Assembly: GCA_900551995.1 (NCBI GenBank)
Contig: URXW01000022.1
Location: 1 to 30,438 of the forward strand
From: an uncultured Eubacteriales bacterium
GTDB lineage: Bacteria > Bacillota > Clostridia > Oscillospirales > Oscillospiraceae
DNA length: 30,438 bases
Reading direction: 5' to 3'
A program made the translations under genes and the position numbers. Each line of letters begins with the position of its first letter. Position 1 is the stretch's first letter. This document shows positions 1 to 7,445 of this stretch, piece after piece. The notes beneath the pieces are model-generated. The model was not told the DNA's origin and made no database searches. It worked only from the letters and a program-made list of their open reading frames with translations.

Positions 1-191
1 GAATGGGTGTTGTAGATCGCCGTCAGACGCCAGCCCTTGGCGTCCAGATGCTGCCGCACCTTCCGCCCTGCGTCCTTGTCGCTGCCGCTGTCGATCAGGC
101 ACACCCGGTCGCCGCCCAGCTGCACCAGCCCCACCTTGGCGGGACTTTCGATATAATAGCTTCCGCCCTTAGCCTGTATCAGCTCGTACAT
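1..191 (-). CDS. MBL-fold metallo-hydrolase, N-terminal part (cut by window edge)
   Basis: Only the first 63 codons are inside the window. The ATG at 191-189 follows a GGAGGG ribosome binding site and a promoter at 219-247. The visible protein begins MYELIQAKGGSYYIES and continues through VCLIDSGSDKDAG to TAIYNTH at the edge. The D-S-G-x-D turn followed by a beta strand ending in the start of a T-H motif is what the N-terminus of a metallo-beta-lactamase-fold hydrolase looks like, just before the HxHxDH metal site. Substrate cannot be told. It is separated from the upstream transporter genes by a terminator, so it is its own transcription unit. Confidence 0.6.
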   Translation of the reverse strand, partial: MYELIQAKGGSYYIESPAKVGLVQLGGDRVCLIDSGSDKDAGRKVRQHLDAKGWRLTAIYNTH

Positions 192-218
192 AAACGCCGC
201 CCTCCTTCATTTTTTCCC

Positions 219-247
219 ATTGTACCACGGTGCCCGCCCCGGCGCAA
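219..247 (-). promoter_or_regulatory. Promoter of the metallo-hydrolase gene
   Basis: On the minus strand TTGCGC (247-242) and TACAAT (224-219) are separated by 17 bp, about 25 bp before the start codon at 191. It begins directly after the T-run of the upstream terminator. Confidence 0.5.
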
Positions 248-280
248 CAAAAAAGGAAACGACCGCAGCCGTTTCCTTTT
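248..280 (-). terminator. Terminator after the chromate-type transporter operon
   Basis: An 11-bp stem (AAAAGGAAACG, 251-261, with its complement 270-280) and an 8-nt loop. On the minus strand it is followed by a run of T (254-248). It ends the birA-transporter transcript, 10 bp after the last stop codon. Confidence 0.8.
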
Positions 281-290
281 CTCTGTATGC

Positions 291-851
291 TCAGAATTTC
301 AGCGCCACGCCGATCAGGGCGGAAATGCCGATAAACACGATGGGGTGCCACTTCTTCACCACCGGCACCCAGTTGGTGCACACCAGCAGCACCGCCGCCA
401 GCGCGATAGCCGGCAGGTTCAGCCGTCCCAGTCCCGCCGCCTCCGCGTGCAGCAGCGCGATGGGCACCACGGAGATGCCCGCCGCCGCCACCAGCGCGGT
501 GGAGGCGGGGCGCAGTCCGTAAAACGCCGCGTTGACCCACCTGCTGTCCCGGAACGCCTTCAAGAACGCCGCCACGATCAGGATGACAATGACCGACGGC
601 GTCACCAGCCCCACGGTGGCGACCACCGCACCGCCCACGCCCCCGGTGGTAAAGCCCACATAGGTGGCCATGTTCACGCCGATGGGACCAGGCGTAGACT
701 CGGACACCGCCAGCATATCCGCCAGCTGTGCGTGGGTGAACCAGCCCGTGCGCTCCGCCATGTCCTGCAAAAAGGGCAGCGTCGCCAGTCCGCCGCCCAC
801 GGCGAACAGTCCCGTTTTGAAAAATTCCCAGAAAAGCTGGAGGTACAGCAT
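291..851 (-). CDS. Chromate transporter family, second short subunit (CHR domain)
   Basis: A 186-residue membrane protein beginning MLYLQLFWEFFKTGLFAVGG. The conserved CHR-family glycine motif is visible as F-AVGGGLATLPFLQ near residue 15, then STPGPIGVNMATYVGF near residue 52, followed by several hydrophobic segments to the C-terminus. The length is that of the short-chain CHR proteins, which work as pairs of half-length subunits. Its ATG overlaps the stop of the preceding subunit by one base (TAATG) with a GGAGGG site in front, so the two are translationally coupled. The family exports chromate or related oxyanions across the cytoplasmic membrane; the true substrate in this host is unknown. 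Last gene of the birA operon, followed by a terminator. Confidence 0.85.
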   Translation of the reverse strand: MLYLQLFWEFFKTGLFAVGGGLATLPFLQDMAERTGWFTHAQLADMLAVSESTPGPIGVNMATYVGFTTGGVGGAVVATVGLVTPSVIVILIVAAFLKAFRDSRWVNAAFYGLRPASTALVAAAGISVVPIALLHAEAAGLGRLNLPAIALAAVLLVCTNWVPVVKKWHPIVFIGISALIGVALKF

Positions 852-1399
852 TATTTCGCCCTCCTTATCACGTTCTGAATGACGATACCCAGCAGAGCCG
901 CCGCCGCCACGAAGATCACCGGCGAAAGCTCCGTCAGCAGGGACGCCGCCAGCACCGCAAGGAAGATCAGCCCCGCCGCCCAGTCCTTCACCGAGCCCTT
1001 GAACAGCTTCACCACCGCGTTGAAGATCAGCACGCACACGCACACCCGGATACCGGCGAAGGCGTGCTGCACCCATTCCAGATGGGAAAAGCTGTTGATA
1101 ACGCCCGCCAGAGCCGTGATAATGAGCAGCGACGGGAACACGATACCCAGCGTGGCGATGATACCGCCCAGCACCCCGGACTGCTTCTGCCCCACAAAGG
1201 TGGCGGTGTTCACCGCGATAATGCCCGGCGTACACTGCCCGATGGCGAAGTAATCCACCAGCTCCTCGTCGCTTGCCCAGCCCCTGTCCTCCACCACCTC
1301 ACGCTGGAGGATGGGCAGCATGGCCATGCCGCCGCCGAAGGTCATGACCCCCACCTTGGCGAAGGTGAGGAACAGCTGTCCCAGCAATTTCACGTTCAT
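851..1399 (-). CDS. Chromate transporter family, first short subunit (CHR domain)
   Basis: A 182-residue membrane protein starting MNVKLLGQLFLTFAKVGVMT. It carries the CHR-type motif TFGGGMAMLPIL near residue 20 and QCTPGIIAVNTATFVG near residue 55, then hydrophobic helices. I start it at the ATG at 1399, because the GAGGTG ribosome binding site lies 11 bp upstream; a longer reading from a GTG at 1411 would start inside that site. The gene is 13 bp downstream of birA and overlaps the next subunit by one base. The two subunits have the same length and topology-type sequence but differ clearly in detail, as expected of a heteromeric short-chain CHR transporter (compare the ywrA/ywrB pair of Bacillus). 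Confidence 0.85.
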   Translation of the reverse strand: MNVKLLGQLFLTFAKVGVMTFGGGMAMLPILQREVVEDRGWASDEELVDYFAIGQCTPGIIAVNTATFVGQKQSGVLGGIIATLGIVFPSLLIITALAGVINSFSHLEWVQHAFAGIRVCVCVLIFNAVVKLFKGSVKDWAAGLIFLAVLAASLLTELSPVIFVAAAALLGIVIQNVIRRAK

Positions 1400-1412
1400 A
1401 ACAGCGTTCACC

Positions 1413-2150
1413 TCATTCGATATATCCGCACAGACCGCGCACCGACACCTCGCCGCTGCGTATCGTCTCCGTCTCTCCGTTTTCGTACCGCACCACCAGC
1501 CCGAACCGGTCGTCCACGTCCAGTGCCGTCCCGCGGCGGGATACGCCCCGCCGCTGCACCTCCACGCGCCTGCCGACGGTCACGCACCGCGCCCGGTACG
1601 CCTCCAGCCACTCCGCCGGGTCGTCCAACGCTCCCCGCAGAGCGGTCAGCTGCTCCAATATCGCCTGTGCCAGCGCGTCCGCGGACGCCGGAAGCCCTTG
1701 CAGCGCAAGGGATGTGGCGATCTCCGCGATGTCGCCGGGGAACTCTCTCTGCCCCACGTTCACGCCGACACCCACCACCAGCCACTCCGCGCTGCCGTCG
1801 GGCAGCAGGGAGGCTTCCGTCAATATCCCGCACAGCTTCCTTCCGCCCAGCACCACGTCGTTGCACCATTTTATGCCGCACACGCCGCCGCAGACGGACT
1901 CCACGGCGCGGCAGACCGCCACGGCGGCCATGGGGGTGACGGAGAACAGCCTCTCCGCCGGACAGCCCCGCCACAGGGCGGAGAGATACAGCCCGCCGGG
2001 GGGCGATTGGAAGGCGCGGCCCAGCCGCCCCTTGCCGGCAGTCTGCGCGCCGGCGATGACCGCCGTATCGGAGGCTCCCTGCGCCGCAAGAGCCTTGCAG
2101 ACGTTATTCGTGGAATCCACCGTCTCCCTCCGCAGGATGTTCCATGCCAC
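1413..2150 (-). CDS. birA: Biotin--[acetyl-CoA-carboxylase] ligase, without DNA-binding domain
   Basis: About 245 residues. The protein joins biotin, via biotinyl-AMP, to the biotin carrier domains of carboxylases. Visible family motifs: ETVDSTNNVCK (STN) near the start, AGAQTAGKGRLGRAFQSPPG for the nucleotide/biotin loop, IKWCNDVVLGGRKLCGIL (the usual KWPND with C in place of P), and VGVGVNV, then a C-terminal SH3-like part. There is no N-terminal winged helix, so this is the short ligase type that cannot repress transcription by itself. The start is GTG at 2150, 8 bp after AGGAGG; another GTG at 2156 is too close to that site. It is divergent from bioY with adjacent promoters, and is followed by the transporter pair. 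Confidence 0.92.
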   Translation of the reverse strand: MAWNILRRETVDSTNNVCKALAAQGASDTAVIAGAQTAGKGRLGRAFQSPPGGLYLSALWRGCPAERLFSVTPMAAVAVCRAVESVCGGVCGIKWCNDVVLGGRKLCGILTEASLLPDGSAEWLVVGVGVNVGQREFPGDIAEIATSLALQGLPASADALAQAILEQLTALRGALDDPAEWLEAYRARCVTVGRRVEVQRRGVSRRGTALDVDDRFGLVVRYENGETETIRSGEVSVRGLCGYIE

Positions 2151-2181
2151 GCGCACCGCCTCCTCTCATTCTCGAACAAAC

Positions 2182-2210
2182 ATTGTAGCACTGTCTCCGC
2201 CGTTTGTAAA
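2182..2210 (-). promoter_or_regulatory. birA promoter
   Basis: On the minus strand TTTACA (2210-2205) and TACAAT (2187-2182) are 17 bp apart, about 30 bp before the birA start. Its -35 box is only 3 bp from the -35 box of the divergent bioY promoter. Confidence 0.6.
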
Positions 2211-2213
2211 TAG

Positions 2214-2242
2214 TTGACATAGGGGAAGTTATTTGCTACTAT
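2214..2242 (+). promoter_or_regulatory. bioY promoter
   Basis: A near-consensus promoter: TTGACA at 2214-2219, 17-bp spacer, TACTAT at 2237-2242. An imperfect inverted repeat (GTAAATA at 2206-2212 and TATTTGC at 2230-2236) lies over this -35 box and the birA -35 box and is a candidate operator; that role is inference. Confidence 0.7.
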
Positions 2243-2285
2243 TAAGTGCAATTTTCGGCGTTTCACCGCCACGGAGGAGCTCTTA

Positions 2286-2849
2286 ATGAACAATACGAAG
2301 AATATGATCTACACGGCACTCTTCGCCGCGCTGACGGCGGTGGGGGCGTTTCTGCGTATCCCCATGGGGTACAGCTCCGTGACGCTGCAATACCTGTTTA
2401 CCGCCATGGCGGGGCTTCTTTTGGGGCGGAAATGGGGAGCCCTGAGCCAGCTTCTCTACGTCCTGCTGGGCTTGGTGGGGCTGCCCATCTTCACCATGGG
2501 CGGCGGGCTGGGGTACGTTTTCCAGCCCACCTTCGGCTTCCTGCTGGGACTGATCCCGGCGGCGTGGGTGGTGGGAACCATTTCCGCCCAGCGGTTTGAC
2601 GATCCCAAGCGCATGGCGTTGGCGGCTCTGGCGGGTCTGGCGGTGCTGTACGCCATCGGGCTGCCGTACATGGGCGGTATTCTGAACCTGTATATGCACA
2701 AGGGGATGACCGTCCGCGCCATACTCTGGAGCGGCATGATCCCCTACCTGCCCGGCGACGCGCTGAAGATCCTCGTGGCGGCGGGCGTGTGCCCGGTGCT
2801 GGGACGGCGGCTCCAGCTGGCGGCGGCTCCCCATAAGCAGGAGGAATGA
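2286..2849 (+). CDS. bioY: Biotin transporter BioY (substrate-binding membrane subunit)
   Basis: A 187-residue integral membrane protein that binds biotin and imports it, alone or with an energy-coupling factor (ECF) module encoded elsewhere. The N-terminus NMIYTALFAALTAVGAFLRI, the central GLVGLPIFTMGGGLGYVFQP motif and the C-terminal IPYLPGDALKILVA are typical of BioY. Five or six hydrophobic segments are visible. The start ATG at 2286 follows a GGAGGAG site. Sharing a control region with birA fits a biotin uptake and use unit. No biotin synthesis genes are seen in the window. Confidence 0.93.
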   Translation: MNNTKNMIYTALFAALTAVGAFLRIPMGYSSVTLQYLFTAMAGLLLGRKWGALSQLLYVLLGLVGLPIFTMGGGLGYVFQPTFGFLLGLIPAAWVVGTISAQRFDDPKRMALAALAGLAVLYAIGLPYMGGILNLYMHKGMTVRAILWSGMIPYLPGDALKILVAAGVCPVLGRRLQLAAAPHKQEE

Positions 2850-2911
2850 CGTTGTGCAATACCTCCAAACCGCCTTCTGAAAACCCCGGACAATCTTGGC
2901 GCAGAAATGTA

Positions 2912-2940
2912 TTGCATTTTGCCGCCGCGCCCCGTATAAT
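2912..2940 (+). promoter_or_regulatory. Promoter of the uraA leader
   Basis: TTGCAT (2912-2917), 17-bp spacer, perfect TATAAT (2935-2940). It lies 30 bp before the leader ORF. An inverted repeat GCAATAC (2856-2862) / GTATTGC (2909-2915) has its right arm on the -35 box. Confidence 0.75.
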
Positions 2941-2969
2941 AGGCAGGAAAAACGAGAGGAGGAACGACC

Positions 2970-3053
2970 ATGACCTGCGTGCACACGATGACGAAAAAGC
3001 GGATGGCGTCTCCCACTGTTTCCATTTTCATTTTTAATAGTGTTTCCATTTGA
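2970..3053 (+). CDS. 27-residue leader peptide upstream of uraA
   Basis: A short ORF too small for routine gene calling. The ATG at 2970 stands 7 bp after a perfect GAGGAGG site (2956-2962). The peptide begins MTCVHTMTKKRMASPTVS and ends in a stretch of I, F, N, S and V codons, encoded by U-rich mRNA (3019-3050). The TGA stop (3051-3053) is the first three bases of the terminator stem that precedes uraA. This is the layout of the pyrBI leader of E. coli, where close coupling of ribosome and polymerase at low UTP blocks the terminator. No homology to pyrL is claimed; the inference rests on arrangement alone. Confidence 0.55.
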   Translation: MTCVHTMTKKRMASPTVSIFIFNSVSI

Positions 3054-3079
3054 CCGGTGTTTTCGCCGGTCATTTTTTT
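3051..3079 (+). terminator. Attenuator (intrinsic terminator) before uraA
   Basis: TGACCGG (3051-3057) pairs with CCGGTCA (3066-3072), extended inward by a U-G and a G-C pair around a UUUU loop, and is followed by seven T (3073-3079). It sits between the leader promoter and uraA, 72 bp before the permease start, so it can act as an on/off attenuator. Confidence 0.8.
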
Positions 3080-3114
3080 GGGCTGTCTGTAAGTCACCAT
3101 CCACATATACGGAA

Positions 3115-3138
3115 GAACGAGAACGAGAACGAGAAAGA
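3115..3138 (+). repeat. Short tandem hexamer repeat before the uraA ribosome binding site
   Basis: Three exact copies of GAACGA (3115-3132) and a fourth as GAAAGA (3133-3138), running straight into the GAGAGG ribosome binding site. Slippage would change only the untranslated leader length. Confidence 0.6.
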
Positions 3139-3151
3139 GAGGAATCTACAC

Positions 3152-4534
3152 ATGAACAAGAAATTAGGACAAGACGCCATCTACGATGCCCGCGAGCTGG
3201 GCACGCCCCGGATGCTGCTGCTGGGTTTACAGCACCTGTTCGCCATGTTCGGTGCCACGGTGCTGGTGCCCATTCTGGTAACGGGCTACGGTCTGCCCCT
3301 GTCCATCCAGACGACACTGCTGTTTGCCGGTATCGGCACGCTGCTGTTCCACCTGTGCACCAAGTTCAAGGTGCCCGCCTTCCTTGGCTCCTCCTTCGCC
3401 TTTCTGGGCGGCTTCCAGGCGGTAGCCAATCTGGACAGCGGCAAGTTCGCCTCCATGACCGGCGAGGAGAAGCTGCCCTACGCGCTGGGCGGCGTGGTCA
3501 TCGCGGGTCTTTTGTACCTGGTGCTGGCACTGCTGTTCAAGCTGGTGGGTGCCAAGAAGGTCATGCGCTTCTTCCCCCCCATCGTCACCGGCCCCATCAT
3601 CATCCTCATCGGTCTGAACCTCTCCGGCACCGCCGTGGCAAACGCCTCCACCTGCTGGTGGCTGGCTCTGGTGGCTATCGCCATCATCATCGTCGCCAAC
3701 ATCTGGGGTAAGGGCATGGTCAAGATCATCCCCATCCTGCTGGGCGTGGTAGGTGCGTACATCGTGGCACTCATCGCCACCGCCTGCGGCGCGAAGCTGC
3801 CGGGTGCCGACGGCGTCATGCAGCCCCTGATCAACTTCGCCTCTGTCAAGAGTGCCGACTTCGTGGGTCTGCAAAAGTTCGTCCTCGCCAAGTTCGACGT
3901 GACCTCCATTCTGGTCATGGCCCCCATCGCCATCGCCGCCATGATGGAGCACATCGGCGACGTCTCCGCCATCTCCTCCACCACCGGCAAGAACTTCATC
4001 GAGGATCCCGGTCTGCACCGCACCCTGCTGGGCGACGGTCTTGCCACCGCCTTCGCCGGTATGTTCGGCGGCCCTGCCAACACCACCTACGGCGAGAACA
4101 CCGGCGTGCTGGCTCTGAGCCGTGTGTACGACCCCCGGGTCATCCGTCTGGCGGCTCTGTACGCCATCATCCTCAGCTTCTCCCCCAAGTTTGACGCGCT
4201 GGTGAACTCCATCCCCACCGCCATCGTGGGCGGCGTCAGCTTCGTCCTGTACGGTATGATCTCCGCCGTGGGCGTCCGCAACGTGGTGGAGAACCGCGTG
4301 GATCTCACCAAGTCCCGCAACCTCATCATCGCCGCCGTCATCTTCGTGTGCGGTCTGGGCTTCGCCTCCACCGGCGGCATCACCTTCACCGTGGGCAGCG
4401 CGGACATCACCCTGACCGGTCTGGCGATCGCCGCTCTGGCGGGCGTCATTCTGAACGCCGTCCTCCCCGGCAACGACTACGAGTTCGGCAAGAGCGTCGA
4501 GGGCGACGCCAGTGCCGATCTGGGCAGCTATTAA
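3152..4534 (+). CDS. uraA: Uracil permease, NCS2/UraA family
   Basis: A 460-residue membrane protein, a proton-coupled nucleobase importer feeding pyrimidine salvage. Family hallmarks: LLLGLQHLFAMFGATVLVPI at residues about 20-40, VPAFLGSSFAFLGG, the MMEHIGD glutamate motif near the middle (second nucleobase-binding region), and GGPANTTYGENTGVLALSRV shortly after. The last two together favour uracil rather than xanthine specificity. The start is ATG at 3152, 9 bp after AGAGAGGA; the ORF is open further upstream (TTG at 3050), but that would start inside the terminator and is rejected. It is monocistronic between an attenuator and a terminator, so expression probably depends on read-through at 3051-3079. 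Confidence 0.93.
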   Translation: MNKKLGQDAIYDARELGTPRMLLLGLQHLFAMFGATVLVPILVTGYGLPLSIQTTLLFAGIGTLLFHLCTKFKVPAFLGSSFAFLGGFQAVANLDSGKFASMTGEEKLPYALGGVVIAGLLYLVLALLFKLVGAKKVMRFFPPIVTGPIIILIGLNLSGTAVANASTCWWLALVAIAIIIVANIWGKGMVKIIPILLGVVGAYIVALIATACGAKLPGADGVMQPLINFASVKSADFVGLQKFVLAKFDVTSILVMAPIAIAAMMEHIGDVSAISSTTGKNFIEDPGLHRTLLGDGLATAFAGMFGGPANTTYGENTGVLALSRVYDPRVIRLAALYAIILSFSPKFDALVNSIPTAIVGGVSFVLYGMISAVGVRNVVENRVDLTKSRNLIIAAVIFVCGLGFASTGGITFTVGSADITLTGLAIAALAGVILNAVLPGNDYEFGKSVEGDASADLGSY

Positions 4535-4576
4535 GCCTGCGCCGGTCAAGCAGCGTTCAGCTCCCCCACCGATATG

Positions 4577-4615
4577 CCCCGCAGCGGTACATACCGCCGC
4601 GGGGCTTTCCGTTTC
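4577..4615 (+). terminator. Terminator after uraA
   Basis: CCCCGC-A-GCGGTA and its complement TACCGC-C-GCGGGG form a long stem with one mismatch and a 2-nt centre (4577-4604). The following tract (CTTTCCGTTT) is only moderately T-rich. Confidence 0.65.
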
Positions 4616-4649
4616 CCCTGCGGATAGTGGGATTTTGCGTGGAAAACCG

Positions 4650-4677
4650 TTGCAATATGCCGCCGTGGTGCTATAAT
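4650..4677 (+). promoter_or_regulatory. Promoter of the c-di-GMP/phosphorelay operon
   Basis: TTGCAA (4650-4655), 16-bp spacer, TATAAT (4672-4677), about 50 bp before the first start codon at 4726. Confidence 0.7.
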
Positions 4678-4725
4678 GTAGTTTGATATGTTCTGATTAA
4701 CACACGGAAAGGACGGTGCATCTCC

Positions 4726-6633
4726 ATGGAACGGGAAGGCTTCATCGCCGCTCTGCTGCCCATCTGTGATTTTGTTTGTGAATACGACAGGCGGCGGGAG
4801 AAGCTCCGCGTCCGCCGTTCCGAGATCGCCCCGGAGCTGGCGGGCAGCCGGTGGTACACCGTGGACGCGCTCAGTGACGCGCTGCGTAGCAAGGGCAGCA
4901 TCATCGCCGAGCGCGGCGCGTGGGTGCACTACCTCACCAACGACAACCTCCGCCGCTTCTTCATGGAGCAGCAGCAGGGCAAGAGCTTCCGCCTGCGCTT
5001 CCGGCAGAGCGGCATGGGCTACCGGCAGTACGATGTCCGCATCGACCTTGTGGACAGCAACACGCTGGTCATCTCCGGGCGGGACACCCATGCGCAGGAG
5101 GTGGACGCCCTCACCGGCGCGCTGAACCGCAGCCACTACGAGCGGGATATGGCGGGTGAGATATTCAACGGCGGCGTCGCCATCATCGACATGGACGACC
5201 TGAAGCTGTTCAACGACCTGTACGGCCACGGGGCGGGCGACGCCGCCCTGCGTACCATCGCCGAGGTGGTGCATGCCGTGGTGGGAGAGCGCGGCTCACT
5301 GGTGCGCTACGGCGGGGACGAGTTTTTGCTGCTGGTGCCCCAGATCACCGAGAGCGAGTTCAACGAGCAGCTCAGTAAAATCCAGCGGCAGCTCCACTCC
5401 GTCTGCATCCTTGCCTGCGGGCAGGAGCAGCACCCCACCGCCAGCATCGGCTGCGTTATCGCCGAGCAGGAGACGGTCTCCAGCGCGGTGCAGCGGGCGG
5501 ATCGCCTCATGTACCGCGCCAAGCGGACGAAGGACGCCGTGGTGACGGAAAGCTCCCCCGTGGAGAACACGGAGAGCGGCAAGGAGAATATCCTCGTGGT
5601 GGACGACTCCTCCCTGAACCGCCAGCTGCTCCGGGAAATGCTGGAGGAGGACTTCACCATTCTGGAATCCGCCAACGGCAGCGAGTGCATGGAGCAGCTG
5701 TCCCTCCACGGCGGCGAGATCGCGCTGGTGCTGCTGGACATGATCATGCCGGTGATGGACGGCCTGCAGGTGCTGGAGGAGATGAACCGTCAGGGTCTTA
5801 TGGACCGCATCCCCGTTATCGTCATCACGGCGGACGGCTCCGAGGATCATGTGCGCCTGGCATACGATATGGGCGTCGTGGACTACATTGAGCGACCCTT
5901 CGACATAAAGGTGGTGCGCCAGCGCACCATGAACACCGTAAAGCTGTATGCGCGGCAGCGGCGGCTCATGGCGGTCATGGCGCAGCAGCTGCACCGGCAG
6001 GAGCACACCGTCAGCGTGGCTGCCAACGTGTTCTCCCGCGTCATGGGCTACCGCAACGGCGAGGGCATGGAGCACGGGCGGGACGTGCAGCTGGTGACGG
6101 AGCGGCTTTTATACCGTCTCATGGAGCGCACGGACAAATACGCCTTCACCCGCCGGGAGTGCCGCCGCATCGCGGCGGCGGGAATGTTCCACGACGTGGG
6201 GAAAATGGGCGTTCCGGACACGCTGCTCCGCAAGCCCGGCCCCCTGACGCCGGAGGAATTTGACGTTGTCAAGACCCACACCACCATCGGCGAGAGCCTC
6301 CTGCGTAGCATGAAGGACTACACCGGCGAGCCGCTGGTGGAGATCGCGGCGGATATTTGCCGCTGGCACCACGAGCGCGTGGACGGCAGGGGCTATCCCG
6401 ACGGCTTGCAGGGGGACGAGATCCCCATCAGCGCGCAGGTGGTGGGACTGGCGGACGCCTACGACGCGCTGGTGTCCCGCCGCGCCTATAAGGACGCCTT
6501 CTCCCCGGAGCGGGCGATGGACATGATCCGCCGCGGCGAGTGCGGAGCCTTCGACCCGCTGCTGGTGGAGTGCTTGCAGGACATCCAGGACGCCCTGCGC
6601 CACGAGGTCTATACCGCAGGAGGAGCGGAATGA
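4726..6633 (+). CDS. PAS-like / GGDEF / REC / HD-GYP signalling protein
   Basis: A 635-residue cytoplasmic protein with both c-di-GMP synthesis and breakdown modules. Residues 1-115 form a PAS-like region. The GGDEF domain (about 125-275) has DALTGALNR, IIDMDDLKLFNDLYGH and an intact GGDEF at 196-200; the usual RxxD product-inhibition site before it is absent. The receiver domain (about 287-405) has VVDDSS, phosphoacceptor Asp338 in LVLLDMIMPVMDG, and a late T/K region. The HD-GYP domain (about 410-625) has HD at 489-490 (MFHDVGKMG), HHE at 548-550 and GYP at 556-558. All key catalytic residues are therefore present on both sides. A receiver placed between cyclase and hydrolase suggests that phosphorylation, probably by the hybrid kinase and Hpt encoded downstream, sets the balance. 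The stop overlaps the next start (ATGA). Confidence 0.93.
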   Translation: MEREGFIAALLPICDFVCEYDRRREKLRVRRSEIAPELAGSRWYTVDALSDALRSKGSIIAERGAWVHYLTNDNLRRFFMEQQQGKSFRLRFRQSGMGYRQYDVRIDLVDSNTLVISGRDTHAQEVDALTGALNRSHYERDMAGEIFNGGVAIIDMDDLKLFNDLYGHGAGDAALRTIAEVVHAVVGERGSLVRYGGDEFLLLVPQITESEFNEQLSKIQRQLHSVCILACGQEQHPTASIGCVIAEQETVSSAVQRADRLMYRAKRTKDAVVTESSPVENTESGKENILVVDDSSLNRQLLREMLEEDFTILESANGSECMEQLSLHGGEIALVLLDMIMPVMDGLQVLEEMNRQGLMDRIPVIVITADGSEDHVRLAYDMGVVDYIERPFDIKVVRQRTMNTVKLYARQRRLMAVMAQQLHRQEHTVSVAANVFSRVMGYRNGEGMEHGRDVQLVTERLLYRLMERTDKYAFTRRECRRIAAAGMFHDVGKMGVPDTLLRKPGPLTPEEFDVVKTHTTIGESLLRSMKDYTGEPLVEIAADICRWHHERVDGRGYPDGLQGDEIPISAQVVGLADAYDALVSRRAYKDAFSPERAMDMIRRGECGAFDPLLVECLQDIQDALRHEVYTAGGAE

Positions 6634-7445
6634 AAAACTACGCAAAACGCGCTGCATCTGCGCTGCTGTCGCTGTGCTGCGCGGTGCTGTGCGCCTGCGG
6701 GCAGCCGGTGCCGGACACGGACGGCGAAGCCCTGCCGGTGCTGACCGTGGGCAGCGACAACTACGAGCCATACTTCTATCTGGACGAAAACGGCGAGTTC
6801 GCCGGTATCGACGTGGAGATCGCCACCGCCGCCTGCGAGAGATTGGGCTGGACGGCGAGCTTCCAAAAAATCAACTGGCAGGAGAAGGACGCCCTTCTGG
6901 AGCGCGGCGACGTGGACTGCCTCTGGGGCAGCTTCTCCATGAACGGCAGAGAGGATCTCTACCGCTGGGCGGGGCCGTATATGTACAGCCGTCAGGTGGT
7001 CATAGTACAGGCGTCCAGCGACATTTACGGTCTTGGCGACCTGAACGGCAAGCGCATCGCCGTGCAGAGCTCCTCCAAGCCGGAGGAGCTGTTTCTGAAG
7101 CATCAGGTGCCCGGCGTGGAGCAGGTGGACAGCGTGTACTGCTTCGCCGACACGGTGGACGTGTTCGCCGCGCTGGACAAAAGCTACGTGGACGCCTGCG
7201 CCGGACACGAGACGGCGTACCTCGCCTTCATCGCCGGGCGCGCCGGGGAATACCGGGTGCTGGAGCCGGGGCTGCTGCGGGCAGGTCTGGGCGCGGCGTT
7301 CTATAAGGACGACGGCAGCGGCAGAGCGGAGGCTCTGGACGAAATGCTGCACGAGCTGGTGGCGGACGGCACCGTGACCGCCATTCTGGAGAGCTACGGC
7401 GTGGACGCACAGGCGGCTTTAGCGGGGTTGACCCATGGGCAATAA
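6630..7445 (+). CDS. Substrate-binding lipoprotein, family 3 (amino acid type), sensory partner
   Basis: A 271-residue exported protein. The N-terminus KNYAKRAASALLSLCCAVL ends in a lipobox with Cys about residue 23 (LCAC), so it should be lipid-anchored outside the membrane. The mature part is a PBPb fold: LTVGSDNYEPYFYLDENGEF, AGIDVEIATAACERLGW, NGREDLYRWAGPYMYSRQV, LNGKRIAVQSSSKPEE. No ABC permease or ATPase gene is next to it. It lies between a c-di-GMP enzyme and a hybrid kinase and overlaps both (4 and 11 bp), so it more likely delivers a ligand signal to the kinase than feeds a transporter; that is inference. The start is ATG at 6630 after AGGAGGAG. Confidence 0.88.
   Translation: MKNYAKRAASALLSLCCAVLCACGQPVPDTDGEALPVLTVGSDNYEPYFYLDENGEFAGIDVEIATAACERLGWTASFQKINWQEKDALLERGDVDCLWGSFSMNGREDLYRWAGPYMYSRQVVIVQASSDIYGLGDLNGKRIAVQSSSKPEELFLKHQVPGVEQVDSVYCFADTVDVFAALDKSYVDACAGHETAYLAFIAGRAGEYRVLEPGLLRAGLGAAFYKDDGSGRAEALDEMLHELVADGTVTAILESYGVDAQAALAGLTHGQ

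Noticed and set aside
2850..3150. PyrR-binding or purine riboswitch leader before uraA
   Set aside because: I looked for the PyrR loop pattern and for purine-aptamer conserved loops and saw neither.
3050..3151. N-terminal extension of uraA to 494 residues
   Set aside because: It would start with TTG inside the attenuator stem and read through the terminator and the GAACGA repeat; the ATG at 3152 has a good ribosome binding site and gives the normal N-terminus.
3227..4549. Long antisense ORF of 440 codons opposite uraA
   Set aside because: It is a composition shadow in GC-rich coding DNA: rich in H, G, D, Q and without motif or ribosome binding site, while uraA is a clear family member. The same holds for the long opposite-strand frames over the kinase operon, murA and hppA.
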